Origin: Clostridiales bacterium
GTDB taxonomy: Bacteria > Bacillota > Clostridia > Lachnospirales > Cellulosilyticaceae
Reading direction: 5' to 3'
DNA length: 64,000 bases
NCBI GenBank assembly: GCA_019418225.1
Contig: DYCF01000004.1
Location: forward strand, 91,621 to 155,620
Below are positions 55,241 to 63,677 of this stretch, piece after piece. The notes beneath the pieces were generated by a model. That model saw only the letters and a list, made by a program, of their open reading frames with translations. It was not told the DNA's origin and did no database searches. How positions within the stretch are numbered: the stretch's first letter is position 1; each line of letters starts with the position of its first letter. The translations under genes were made by a program, and so were the position numbers.

Positions 55241-56479
55241 TTAGGCTGTTACTGCTTCATCTTTACTTCCAATAATTGCTTCCACAGTTTCCTTAATAAT
55301 GCTATACGCCTTATCACAATCCGCTTTCGTTGCAATAAGTGGTGGAACCATACGAATTGTATTTTTACCAATAGCCGTAATTAGTAATTTACGGTCAAAA
55401 CAGCCATGTTTTACATCAAGGGCGATATCCTCATCAAATTCAACACCGACAAGTAAACCTTTGCCCCTTACTTCTTTGACATGTGGTAAATCTTGAAGTT
55501 TACTCATAAAATATTCTCCAACTTCTTCTGCATTACCTGCTAAATTACGGTTTAATAATTCTTTGATTTGTGCATAAGATGCTGCACAACAAACTGGATT
55601 ACCACCATAGGTTGTGCCATGTGAACCAGGTGTAAAAGCTTTAGCCACCTCAGCATTTGCACAAATTGCTGCAATTGGCATACCACCACCCATAGCCTTT
55701 GCCATAGACACAATATCTGGTTTCACGCCATAGTGCATATATGCCATTGGTTTACCTGTACGACACCATCCTGTTTGCACCTCATCTAAAAGTAATAAAA
55801 TTCCTTTCTCATCACAAAACTCACGAATTCCTTTCATAAATTCCATTGTTGCTGGATGAACACCGCCTTCACCTTGTACTGGTTCAAACATAATTGCAAT
55901 TGTATTTTCATTACAAGCTGCTTTAAAAGCTTCAAGATCATTGTAATCTACATAGGTAAAGCCTGGCACCATAGGTTTAAAGCCAATTTGACAACCGTTA
56001 TCTGGTTGACCCGTAGCAGACATTGAACCATATGTTCTACCATGAAAACTATTTTTAGCTGTTACAATATGATATTTATGAGGGCCATATTTTTCTACAC
56101 CGTATTTTCTAGCCATCTTAATCATCGCTTCATTTGCTTCTGTTCCTGTGCTTTGATAAAAAATTTTATCCATGCCAATTGTTTCACAAATTAGTTTAGC
56201 AAGAAGTGCTTGTGGAATGGTATATGGATAGTTAAAAGTATGAATAATATCCTCTACTTGGTCTTTAATAGCGGCAACTACTTTTTCATTACAGTTCCCT
56301 GCACTATTTACTGCAATTCCACCATAAAAATCTAAGTAAGCTTCGCCTTTTTCATCGTAGAGATACATCCCTTCAGCTGTCTCAGCTATGAAATCAAATC
56401 TTTCATAAGTATCAATCATGTATTTGCTTACTAATTCTTTTACCTCTTGTGCTGTTAATCCTGTTTCTGATAATTTCAT
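55241..56479 (-). CDS. Class III aminotransferase (acetylornithine/GABA type)
   Basis: 412 residues from the ATG at 56479 behind GGAGGAGATTAAT; a start five codons earlier overlaps this site. PLP-dependent fold type I: GTEANEAMIKMAR, NSFHGRTYG, EPVQGEGG, LLDEVQTG and the PLP lysine K261 in SMAKAMGGG. Likely amino donors are GABA, ornithine, beta-alanine or a similar omega-amine. Downstream of the ADH gene in one unit with the permease, so probably catabolic rather than biosynthetic. Confidence 0.9.
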   Translation of the reverse strand: MKLSETGLTAQEVKELVSKYMIDTYERFDFIAETAEGMYLYDEKGEAYLDFYGGIAVNSAGNCNEKVVAAIKDQVEDIIHTFNYPYTIPQALLAKLICETIGMDKIFYQSTGTEANEAMIKMARKYGVEKYGPHKYHIVTAKNSFHGRTYGSMSATGQPDNGCQIGFKPMVPGFTYVDYNDLEAFKAACNENTIAIMFEPVQGEGGVHPATMEFMKGIREFCDEKGILLLLDEVQTGWCRTGKPMAYMHYGVKPDIVSMAKAMGGGMPIAAICANAEVAKAFTPGSHGTTYGGNPVCCAASYAQIKELLNRNLAGNAEEVGEYFMSKLQDLPHVKEVRGKGLLVGVEFDEDIALDVKHGCFDRKLLITAIGKNTIRMVPPLIATKADCDKAYSIIKETVEAIIGSKDEAVTA

Positions 56480-56516
56480 ATTAATCTCCTCCAATAGTTT
56501 TATTTTTATTTAAATT

Positions 56517-57647
56517 TTAAAGTGCTTTGCGATATAAATCCTTAATCTCCTCTAATGTAAACTGCTTAGGATGAATAGCCATACTTACTGCTGAAACTTT
56601 TAAACAATTTTCTGCCATCCAATCAATATCTTTTTCTTCAATGCCCTGCGCCCCAAGCGTTGTTTCCAAGTCCAATGCCTTAAGCAGGTTACGAATTTGT
56701 AACACACAGTCCATTTCATCCTGTCCGCCAAGCTGTCTTGAAATCATTGCAAATTTCTCTGGTGCTGTCTTAATAGAGGCTTCATATATAATAGGAGTCA
56801 AAGCTGCAAGACCTTTGCCATGTACGATATCTTTCAGCCCACTCGCTGGATGTTCCATGCCATGCGCAGCTGTCACACCTGCAGTATTAATCACAATACC
56901 GCCTAATGTACTTGCCCAAGTCACCGCTTCAAAGGCTTCCTTATCTTCTGGGTTATTATAAACTGCCACTAAATAGTGCCCTAATAATTTCATCCCCTCA
57001 ATTGCCATCATCGTCGTCATAGGTTGTGCATTTTTTGAAAGGTACGCCTCCATATTATGACATAAGGCATCAAATCCCACTGAAGCTAAAATTGACTTTG
57101 GCATTGTCATCATCAGCTCAGGATCAATAATGGATGCTTTTGCAACAATCGCATTACAGCGTAGCGATTTCTTATCCTTAGTCTCATCATCTGTCACAAC
57201 AGCGAAGCAATTTCCTTCACTTCCTGTCCCACAGGTAGTTGGCACAAGTACTATGGGAAGTGCCACATCACTTGTTTTCTTGCCATAAATATAATCAAAG
57301 AGTTCACCTTCATTCTTTGCCATAAAGGCAATAGCCTTACTTGCATCCATAATGCTACCGCCCCCAAGCCCTACAACCACATCACAATCTTCAGCTTTTG
57401 CAACGCTTACGCCCTCAAGTACCGTAGACTTCAAAGGATTTTGACTGACTTGATCAAAAACCACAACTTCCACATCAGCTGCTTCAAGTAGTTTAATTGC
57501 CCGATTCAAAAGGCCTGTTTTCTTTGTACTGTTTCTTCCTGTTACAAGAAGTGCCTTCTTTCCATACTTGCTCACTTCTTCTCCCAACTCACCTACTCTT
57601 CCTGCCCCAAATAATAAGTTAATCGGTAAGTAATAATTAAACTTCAT
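56517..57647 (-). CDS. Iron-containing (group III) alcohol dehydrogenase
   Basis: 376 residues. NAD-binding GGGSIMDASKA (95-105). Metal ligands D193 and H197 (FDALCHNMEAYL), H262 and H276 (AAHGMEH, IVHGKGL). Beside an aminotransferase it may reduce the semialdehyde formed by transamination, as 4-hydroxybutyrate dehydrogenase does in GABA fermentation; a butanol dehydrogenase or sulfoacetaldehyde reductase role cannot be ruled out. Confidence 0.9.
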   Translation of the reverse strand: MKFNYYLPINLLFGAGRVGELGEEVSKYGKKALLVTGRNSTKKTGLLNRAIKLLEAADVEVVVFDQVSQNPLKSTVLEGVSVAKAEDCDVVVGLGGGSIMDASKAIAFMAKNEGELFDYIYGKKTSDVALPIVLVPTTCGTGSEGNCFAVVTDDETKDKKSLRCNAIVAKASIIDPELMMTMPKSILASVGFDALCHNMEAYLSKNAQPMTTMMAIEGMKLLGHYLVAVYNNPEDKEAFEAVTWASTLGGIVINTAGVTAAHGMEHPASGLKDIVHGKGLAALTPIIYEASIKTAPEKFAMISRQLGGQDEMDCVLQIRNLLKALDLETTLGAQGIEEKDIDWMAENCLKVSAVSMAIHPKQFTLEEIKDLYRKAL

Positions 57648-57694
57648 TCTAACTCCTCCTTCATTTGTTCTATCTATTTAAATTTTTAATGTGA

Positions 57695-59107
57695 CTACTC
57701 ACTCACTTCTGGCTCTACATAATAAACCATGCGATGTGCTCCAAATTCGCTGCCATATTTAGCCGTTGCATAAGAATATGAAATCGCACCAGCTACAATC
57801 CAAAGACCTACAATAATCCACTCTTCCATTACAAGAGCTGATGAAAAGCCTGGAATGACATATAACATAGCCATAAGCCCTGCCAAAATTACTGCTATAA
57901 TACCAACTGCCTTACCATATCTCACTTTATAAGGTCTTGGCATCTCCGGCTCTTTATATCTTAAGACAACGAATGAAAGCGCAACGAGTACATAGGCGAC
58001 AACTACACCAAAGCTTCCTGCATCTGTAAGCCATACCATCATAGCTCTTCCAAAGAATGGTGCCACACAAGAGATAATTCCAATCAGTAAAACTGCATTT
58101 GTAGGTGTCTTATATGTTGGATGAAGCTTCTTTAAAGGTGCTGGCAACATATGTGATTCAGCAAGTGCATAAATTGCTCTTGAACCGCCCATAAAGAATG
58201 AATTCCAGCTTGTTAAAATACCTGCCATCCCCCCTATAATAACTACATTCGCTGCAAGTTTTGAGTTACCGAAGGCTCTCATCATAGCATCAGCCGTTGT
58301 AAGTGTAGATGCTTCCATAGACGTTTTATCCATGACCATTGAAACTGCAATAATGATTAATACATACCAAACAACTGCCATTGCAATGGATAAAATCATA
58401 ATTTTTCCTATCTTTTTAAAAGGTACATTAATTTCTTCTGCTGCTTGTGGAATCACATCAAATCCAACAAACATAAAAGGTGTCATAACGGCTACTTTTA
58501 AAATGCCGCCTATACCATTATGAAAAAGTGGTTCCATCGTCTCTACATCACCTGATAAAGCTGATCCTGCCACTAACGCAATTCCTATAGCTGCAATCCC
58601 CATTGTCAAAACAGTTTGAAGCACTGCAGCAGGTTTTGCCCCAAAAAAGTTAATTCCTGTAATAATAATAGAAGCAATAATCGCTACTGCAACCCAGCTT
58701 GCATAAACATCAAATCCTGCAATCGTATACATATAGCCTTTCAAAAAACCTGGGGCAATGTACTGAATAACCGTTGGAAAAGCACATGCCTCAAAGGCAA
58801 CAACGCCAACATATCCCAAGATAATTGCCCAAGTACATATAAATGATCCATTCTTTCCAAGCGCTCTATAACTAAATACATGTTCTCCACCACACTGTGG
58901 CATTGCTGCTGTGAGTTCTGCATATGTTAAGCCTACGAATAATACCATGATGCCACCGATTGCAAAAGCAATCATTGCACCAATTGTGCCAGCTCCTAGA
59001 ATCCAATCTCCAGCCATTACAACCCAGCCCCAGCCAATCATAGCGCCAAATGCAATAGCAAAAATATCTTTCTTACTTAAAACGCGGTCAAATTTTGATT
59101 CTCCCAT
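57695..59107 (-). CDS. APC-family amino acid/amine permease
   Basis: 470 residues with about 12 membrane helices. The first segment reads FAIAFGAMIGWGWVVMAG, the unwound substrate helix of the LeuT-like fold (GxxxGxG), and MPQCGGEHVFSYRALG follows. Substrate probably the amine or amino acid used by the downstream enzymes. Own promoter at 59267-59295 and a hairpin in the leader at 59193-59227. Confidence 0.92.
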   Translation of the reverse strand: MGESKFDRVLSKKDIFAIAFGAMIGWGWVVMAGDWILGAGTIGAMIAFAIGGIMVLFVGLTYAELTAAMPQCGGEHVFSYRALGKNGSFICTWAIILGYVGVVAFEACAFPTVIQYIAPGFLKGYMYTIAGFDVYASWVAVAIIASIIITGINFFGAKPAAVLQTVLTMGIAAIGIALVAGSALSGDVETMEPLFHNGIGGILKVAVMTPFMFVGFDVIPQAAEEINVPFKKIGKIMILSIAMAVVWYVLIIIAVSMVMDKTSMEASTLTTADAMMRAFGNSKLAANVVIIGGMAGILTSWNSFFMGGSRAIYALAESHMLPAPLKKLHPTYKTPTNAVLLIGIISCVAPFFGRAMMVWLTDAGSFGVVVAYVLVALSFVVLRYKEPEMPRPYKVRYGKAVGIIAVILAGLMAMLYVIPGFSSALVMEEWIIVGLWIVAGAISYSYATAKYGSEFGAHRMVYYVEPEVSE

Positions 59108-59165
59108 TAAAATTCCTCCTTTTGTTTTAATAACTTGAAATCATTGTTATTTGCTTTTTATTTGT

Positions 59166-59227
59166 AACGCCTTTGTTTCCAAATAAATTAAAAAAGGCGC
59201 TTCAGAGAGATTCTCTGAAACGCCTTT
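59166..59227 (-). promoter_or_regulatory. Leader hairpin of the permease transcript plus repeated ACAAAGGCGTT
   Basis: On the minus strand ACAAAGGCGTTTCAGAGA pairs back with TCTCTGAAGCGCC over 59193-59227, followed by six U. The pair next to GGCG is U-G. A second copy of the ACAAAGGCGTT element follows at 59166-59178 but has no matching arm of its own. The predicted transcription start is about 33 bases above, so the hairpin is in the 5' leader and would attenuate the permease unless relieved. A hairpin of the same design is at 61555-61584. Confidence 0.65.
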
Positions 59228-59266
59228 GTTCCACTTAAAAATAGCTAATATTTATTTGATACATAC

Positions 59267-59295
59267 ACTATAGCACTCATGCGTTATAGTGTCAA
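59267..59295 (-). promoter_or_regulatory. Promoter of the permease-ADH-aminotransferase unit with overlapping inverted repeat
   Basis: Minus-strand TTGACA (59290-59295), 17 bases, TATAGT (59267-59272). CACTATA and TATAGTG arms span the region between -35 and -10, so a bound regulator would block RNA polymerase. The sequence GCGTTATAGTG recurs inverted at 59425-59435. Confidence 0.75.
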
Positions 59296-59424
59296 TAACT
59301 TAATTTATTAAATTTATTTTATTTTCATTTTTATTGTATATTTTTCACATTAAACTCATGTGCATCATATGATTTATTAATTTTAATATCGTTATTAGTT
59401 CTAAGCTTCCGTATACATATCGTG

Positions 59425-59435
59425 CACTATAACGC
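59425..59435. promoter_or_regulatory. Second copy of the CACTATAACGC element
   Basis: CACTATAACGC matches the element within the permease promoter. It lies between that promoter and the XRE-cupin gene, and is a candidate second operator. Confidence 0.4.
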
Positions 59436-59511
59436 ACATTTAAACCCAAAAGAAAAGTACATTTAAACCCAAAAGAAAAGTACATTTAAACCCAAAAGAA
59501 AAGTACATTTA
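59436..59511. repeat. 23-bp tandem repeat at the 3' end of the XRE-cupin gene
   Basis: Three exact copies of a 23-bp unit (59436-59458, 59459-59481, 59482-59504) and a 7-base start of a fourth. The unit contains the last codons (VLFFWV) and the stop codon of the regulator gene; the stop at 59486-59488 is in the third copy counting along the plus strand. The two extra copies lie after the stop. Confidence 0.9.
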
Positions 59512-60037
59512 ACACAAGCTGCTCCTTCGTAGCATTACGATAAATATGTGCCATATCTGTATTTATACGTACAGCATCTGGCGCTTCTATAATGACGTTC
59601 CCCTCTTCTGTCTCTAAACAAAGTTTTCCCTTAACCACCGTAATATACTCAATAGTCTTTTCGCCATGTGCACCGCTTTCATAAGCTTTACCCGGTGCGA
59701 TCTCTATAGTATATACCTCAAAATTCCGTCTTGCTTCATAAGGGAAGTAACAATACACACTATACTGATCCTTCTCTTCCTTAACAGGTACTAACTCTTC
59801 TTTTTTGACTGTAAAAATGGGCAAACTCGGTTCCCCTACCAAATCATCAAAGGTCACTCTTAACCCACTTACGATTTTCCCAAGTATACTAATGGTAGGA
59901 TTAGACTCTCCTCTTTCTATTTGACCTAGCATACTTTTACTTACCCCAGTTTGTTCTGCTACCATCTCTAAACTCATTTTTTTAGCCTTGCGAATACGTT
60001 TTAAATTCACCGCTACATTATGGCTTAAGTAATCCAT
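59486..60037 (-). CDS. XRE-family regulator with cupin domain (PuuR-like)
   Basis: 183 residues from the ATG at 60037 behind AAAGGAG. N-terminal helix-turn-helix (MVAEQTGVSKSMLGQIERG, about 24-42) and a C-terminal cupin (about 110-180, GEKTIEYITVVKGKL). This architecture regulates polyamine, GABA or other amino-acid catabolism in several bacteria. It lies between the permease unit and the second aminotransferase, and is probably their regulator. Its last codons and stop are part of a tandem repeat. Confidence 0.9.
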   Translation of the reverse strand: MDYLSHNVAVNLKRIRKAKKMSLEMVAEQTGVSKSMLGQIERGESNPTISILGKIVSGLRVTFDDLVGEPSLPIFTVKKEELVPVKEEKDQYSVYCYFPYEARRNFEVYTIEIAPGKAYESGAHGEKTIEYITVVKGKLCLETEEGNVIIEAPDAVRINTDMAHIYRNATKEQLVLNVLFFWV

Positions 60038-60148
60038 GCTTAAAATCTCCTTTATTCCCACAGATGTTTATTGGCATTCATTTTATACCCCTATTGTAGC
60101 ATACTGCTTTTATCATGCCTACTAAGCCTTATATACTCTGCATTTATT

Positions 60149-61501
60149 TTATATATTTTCAATAATTGCAGCTTCAAAAATCTCAAATCCTGCTTCTAAT
60201 TGGGCATCTGTAATCACAAGTGGCGCAAGAAAACGTACGACATTTCCATAAATACCTGCATTTTCAATAAGCAATCCTTTTTGAGCACAGCTTCCTATCA
60301 GTTTACTTACAAATTCAGGGTAAGGCGTCTTACTTTGTTTGTCTTTTACAAACTCAATGCCAATCATGGCACCTAGTCCGCGGACATCCCCTACCACTTC
60401 ATATTTGTCTTTCCACGTATTAAATCTCTCAAAACATTTCTTGCCAATCTCCTGCGCACGTTCTTCTAAATGATCTCCTTCAATGACTTTAAGTACCTCA
60501 AGCCCAGCTGCACAAGCCAAAGCATTTCCACCATAAGTTCCGCCTATAACGCCACCAGGTACACCATCCATTATTTCACGGCTTGCAATAACCGCACTAA
60601 GTGGTACACCACCAGCAATAGATTTAGCTGTTGCAATCATATCTGGTGCGCAGCCTGCTTCCTCCCAATATTTAGAGGCAAAAATTTTACCCGTACGACA
60701 GAAACCAGTTTGTACTTCATCTGCTATAAGCAAAATCCCATACTGATCGCAAATAGCACGTACAGCTTTGACCCATTCAATAGGTGCAGGAATAAATCCA
60801 CCTTCACCTTGTAATGGTTCCACAACAATAGCTGCCACATATTCTGCAGGTGAGCAGTTTTCAAAGACCATTTCTAAGCTTTGTACATAATAATCAATAG
60901 CTGTCTGTTCACTCATACCTACTGGTTTACGATATAAATAAGGATATTCTGCCCGGTATACCCCCTCTGGAAAAGGTCCCATGCCTACAGCATAAGCTTT
61001 TTTAGCTGTCATAGCCATAGTCAGCATAGTACGTCCATGAAAAGCGCCAGAAAATACGATAATATTAGGTCGTTTCGTATAACCCTTGGCAATCTTAACT
61101 GCATTTTCATCAGCTTCTGCCCCACTATTGGCAAACATGACTTTTTTCTCATCTCCTCTAATAGGTGCTACAGCTGCCAATTTCTCAGCAAGTGCCACAT
61201 AACCTTCATGGGTTACAATATTAAACATTCCATGGAAATAGCGATCTGCTTGTGCTTTTACTGCTGCCACTAAATCTGGATGCGTGTGCCCTACATTTAA
61301 AACACCTACACCCCCAATCCAATCTAAGAAAATGTTACCATCTACATCTTCTATCATTGCCCCTTCTGCCCGACTCATCACACAAGGATACACACATTTT
61401 ATTGCATCTGGCACTATATTTTTTCTTCTCTCAATCATTTCAGCCGCTTTAGGACCTGGTAATACTGCTGTTTTAATTTCTGGCAATGCTTCTCTTAACA
61501 T
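60149..61501 (-). CDS. Class III aminotransferase, 4-aminobutyrate aminotransferase type
   Basis: 450 residues from the ATG at 61501 behind GGAGGGATTTAAG. PLP lysine K293 in ATAKSIAGG; NSGAEADENAVK, GAFHGRTM, EPLQGEGG and IADEVQTGF fit the GABA/ornithine aminotransferase group. Longer N-terminus than the 55241 enzyme and clearly a separate subfamily. Transcribed alone or with the XRE gene downstream. Substrate is not readable from sequence. Confidence 0.9.
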   Translation of the reverse strand: MLREALPEIKTAVLPGPKAAEMIERRKNIVPDAIKCVYPCVMSRAEGAMIEDVDGNIFLDWIGGVGVLNVGHTHPDLVAAVKAQADRYFHGMFNIVTHEGYVALAEKLAAVAPIRGDEKKVMFANSGAEADENAVKIAKGYTKRPNIIVFSGAFHGRTMLTMAMTAKKAYAVGMGPFPEGVYRAEYPYLYRKPVGMSEQTAIDYYVQSLEMVFENCSPAEYVAAIVVEPLQGEGGFIPAPIEWVKAVRAICDQYGILLIADEVQTGFCRTGKIFASKYWEEAGCAPDMIATAKSIAGGVPLSAVIASREIMDGVPGGVIGGTYGGNALACAAGLEVLKVIEGDHLEERAQEIGKKCFERFNTWKDKYEVVGDVRGLGAMIGIEFVKDKQSKTPYPEFVSKLIGSCAQKGLLIENAGIYGNVVRFLAPLVITDAQLEAGFEIFEAAIIENI

Positions 61502-61554
61502 CTTAAATCCCTCCATTTATGTTCCTAATTATAATAATTATTTTTTGCATAAAT

Positions 61555-61584
61555 AAAGGCGCTTGCAACTTTGCAAACGCCTTT
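61555..61584 (-). promoter_or_regulatory. Leader hairpin of the second aminotransferase transcript
   Basis: On the minus strand AAAGGCG, U, TTGCAA, AG, TTGCAA, G, CGCCTTT forms a 14-bp stem whose U-G pair lies at the same place as in the permease leader hairpin. It begins a few bases after the predicted transcription start and is followed by ATTTATG, a weaker U run than in the permease case. It might alternatively be the terminator of the pucR gene. Confidence 0.6.
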
Positions 61585-61598
61585 GTTTTTATGAGTCT

Positions 61599-61626
61599 AT
61601 TATAATATAACTTTGTCCTTTTACAA
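61599..61626 (-). promoter_or_regulatory. Promoter of the second aminotransferase gene
   Basis: Minus-strand TTGTAA (61621-61626), 16 bases, TATAAT (61599-61604). Confidence 0.6.
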
Positions 61627-61671
61627 TATCCAATCAGCCCAACCTATCAGTCGCTTAATTGTGCTAGCTGA

Positions 61672-62829
61672 CTACTGCACTTCTTTTCTTAAGGCATATA
61701 AATCATAAATGTATAATGCCGTTTGCACGTTAAAACATTCCTCGCTTATTTCTAACTGTAACTGTAAAATTTCCTTAATCCGGCTCATGCGGTGATTTAC
61801 TGTATTACGATGCACAAATAATTCTTTTGCCACACGGCTTACACTGCCATCATATTTTAAATATAGACGCAGCGTTTCTATTAGGTCCATCTGATGGATC
61901 TGGTCATATATTACCAAAGGTGCCAAATACCGCTCATAGTATCTTTTAAGCACCGCCTCCTGAGACACCGACATTAGGATCTGATACATTCCCATTTCTT
62001 CGAAAACTGTTACCTTTTCTTCAAAATACATCCCCTTTTGAAGGGCAGCTCTAGCATTCTTTAAGCTATACATTAAAAGCTGCAAATTTTCTGCCTTACT
62101 TCCTATCCCCACATATATTGTTCCCTGCCCGTTTATTTCTTCACATCTGCTTTGCAGCTTATAGGCTAATGACTTAAGGAGCTGTTCTTCTTCTGCTGCA
62201 ACAATCAACAGGTAATCTCCCTCATATTCTAGCAGACAATAACACGGTACCTTTCGCATCATATATCCAATAGCTTCATTTAAACTTTCATCTGCTACTG
62301 CTATGCCATGTAACAATACGCAGTAATAGCTTTGCACCTCTAAAAATCCATTTTGCTCCAATACATTTTTATAGGCACGCATCATATCCGGATGCTCCAA
62401 AATTACATGAAAAGCTTCTGAAAGCTCCTGACTTATTCGTTCACTTTGATCAATGCGTTTATAGTAATCCCGGGAAAGTTCCATAATATGTACTTCCCAT
62501 GGCATTTCAAACAAAGGCAGCTTCTGCAGCTCACAATACTGTCTTACTGGCAAAGAAGCACTTTCTATGTACTTACCTATATTTAAAATAAGTCCACAAC
62601 ATCTTTTTTCTTTAAGCGCCTTAAGAAGCTGTAATAACGCCTCATCCTGCTGAAAAATAAAACCTGTTGTAATAATAAGCTCGCCGCCTTTTAAAAACTC
62701 AATATCCTCCAAACTTTCCATACGATAAACCCAGTTTATCATACGCTCTAGTCCAGCTTCTCCTGCTACAAGCTCAAGCTGATACTTTTGCTTTGTCTCC
62801 AAGTAAACCTGTTTTAAGCTAATTGCCAC
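61672..62829 (-). CDS. PucR-family transcriptional regulator
   Basis: 385 residues, starting at GTG 62829 behind GGAGG. N-terminal PucR domain (about 5-125, GGELIITTGF) and C-terminal helix-turn-helix of the PucR/CdaR type (YDGSVSRVAKELFVHRNTVNHRMSRI, about 328-353). Such regulators respond to purines, amines or amino acids and often activate adjacent catabolic genes. Directly upstream of the second aminotransferase, which is the most likely target. Confidence 0.92.
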   Translation of the reverse strand: MAISLKQVYLETKQKYQLELVAGEAGLERMINWVYRMESLEDIEFLKGGELIITTGFIFQQDEALLQLLKALKEKRCCGLILNIGKYIESASLPVRQYCELQKLPLFEMPWEVHIMELSRDYYKRIDQSERISQELSEAFHVILEHPDMMRAYKNVLEQNGFLEVQSYYCVLLHGIAVADESLNEAIGYMMRKVPCYCLLEYEGDYLLIVAAEEEQLLKSLAYKLQSRCEEINGQGTIYVGIGSKAENLQLLMYSLKNARAALQKGMYFEEKVTVFEEMGMYQILMSVSQEAVLKRYYERYLAPLVIYDQIHQMDLIETLRLYLKYDGSVSRVAKELFVHRNTVNHRMSRIKEILQLQLEISEECFNVQTALYIYDLYALRKEVQ

Positions 62830-62980
62830 GCACTAAAGCCTCCTCTAGAAATTCTCCCAAAATAAGGCTACTCACTAAATGAGGCTTCTTTATAGAAATT
62901 AACATCTTATTCTCACCCTTTATACATTTATTTTCACACTAATTGCTGATTTAAGTATGCCTCCATCTCTTTACACTAGT

Positions 62981-63427
62981 CTAACAGATTGCTACACTAA
63001 TAATAATCTTGCAACAATCATGCACTTCATCCCATACCACATAATCTTCTATAGTTGGAACGTTCCTCTGTTTAATAATTTTCTTATCGATTAATTCCTC
63101 ATGAATATACTGCCACGTTTTCCACAAGATTCCTTCAGAAATTTTACCTTCCGCAGTAACCTCAATCCACTTGCTTGCTGGATAAGCATAAAAATCATAT
63201 CCTTCAATCTTATGGGCTGCCTCAAACCCTACCATATTATCGTTATAACCCTTTTCATCAAACCCAAAACATAAACCTAATGTCACCTTCCCCCTTCCTG
63301 CAATTTCTTCCATTTTTGCTATACTACCATTATTCTTCACTATAGCCCATACCCCACCAGGTTGCTCAGTTAACTTTCTGATTCCTACTACGTTAAATGC
63401 TTCTTTGAAAACAGTCCTATACCCCAT
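62981..63427 (-). CDS. GyrI-like effector-binding domain protein
   Basis: 148 residues from the ATG at 63427 behind GGAGGTAAAT. The pattern FNVVGIRK...GLCFG...GYDFYAYPASKWIEV...TWQYIHEELI matches the effector-binding domain of AraC/BmrR-type proteins, standing alone without a DNA-binding part. It may bind a small hydrophobic ligand. Paired with the small unknown gene upstream (22 bases). Confidence 0.75.
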   Translation of the reverse strand: MGYRTVFKEAFNVVGIRKLTEQPGGVWAIVKNNGSIAKMEEIAGRGKVTLGLCFGFDEKGYNDNMVGFEAAHKIEGYDFYAYPASKWIEVTAEGKISEGILWKTWQYIHEELIDKKIIKQRNVPTIEDYVVWDEVHDCCKIIISVAIC

Positions 63428-63449
63428 ATTTACCTCCATAACACGCTAC

Positions 63450-63677
63450 TTACTGCTTATCTGCTATCACTTTACATGCCTTGTCATAATCCGTCTTATG
63501 TACATACACATAATACAGATATCTCGACTCAACTTTTTCATCCAAGCCTTTCAAAATACCTCCCACTCCTGGTTGTACTCGTGAGTTATGCCTACTGACT
63601 GCCTTACATTGATACTTAATCGCATGTTGACTCAGTATACTTCGAATATCACTACATCTTTCCATAGAATATCCCAT
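63450..63677 (-). CDS. Small protein of unknown function
   Basis: 75 residues from the ATG at 63677 (AGAAGAG upstream, weak); a longer frame starts at 63719. A glycine-rich loop (RVQPGVGGILKGLD) and a YVYVHKTDYDKACKVI tail weakly resemble DUF2007-type small proteins, but this is not certain. It shares the start MGY with the next gene and probably forms a pair with it. Confidence 0.5.
   Translation of the reverse strand: MGYSMERCSDIRSILSQHAIKYQCKAVSRHNSRVQPGVGGILKGLDEKVESRYLYYVYVHKTDYDKACKVIADKQ

Noticed and set aside
59193..59227. Simple terminator of the XRE-cupin gene
   Set aside because: It is about 260 bases past that gene's stop and lies below a good promoter for the permease, so a leader function is preferred, though termination of read-through is not excluded.
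59436..59511. Short regularly repeated units, possible CRISPR array
   Set aside because: Copies are head-to-tail without spacers and derive from the end of a gene; no cas genes in the window.
60470..60814. Plus-strand open frame of 114 codons
   Set aside because: Antisense to the second aminotransferase gene, which has clear catalytic motifs.
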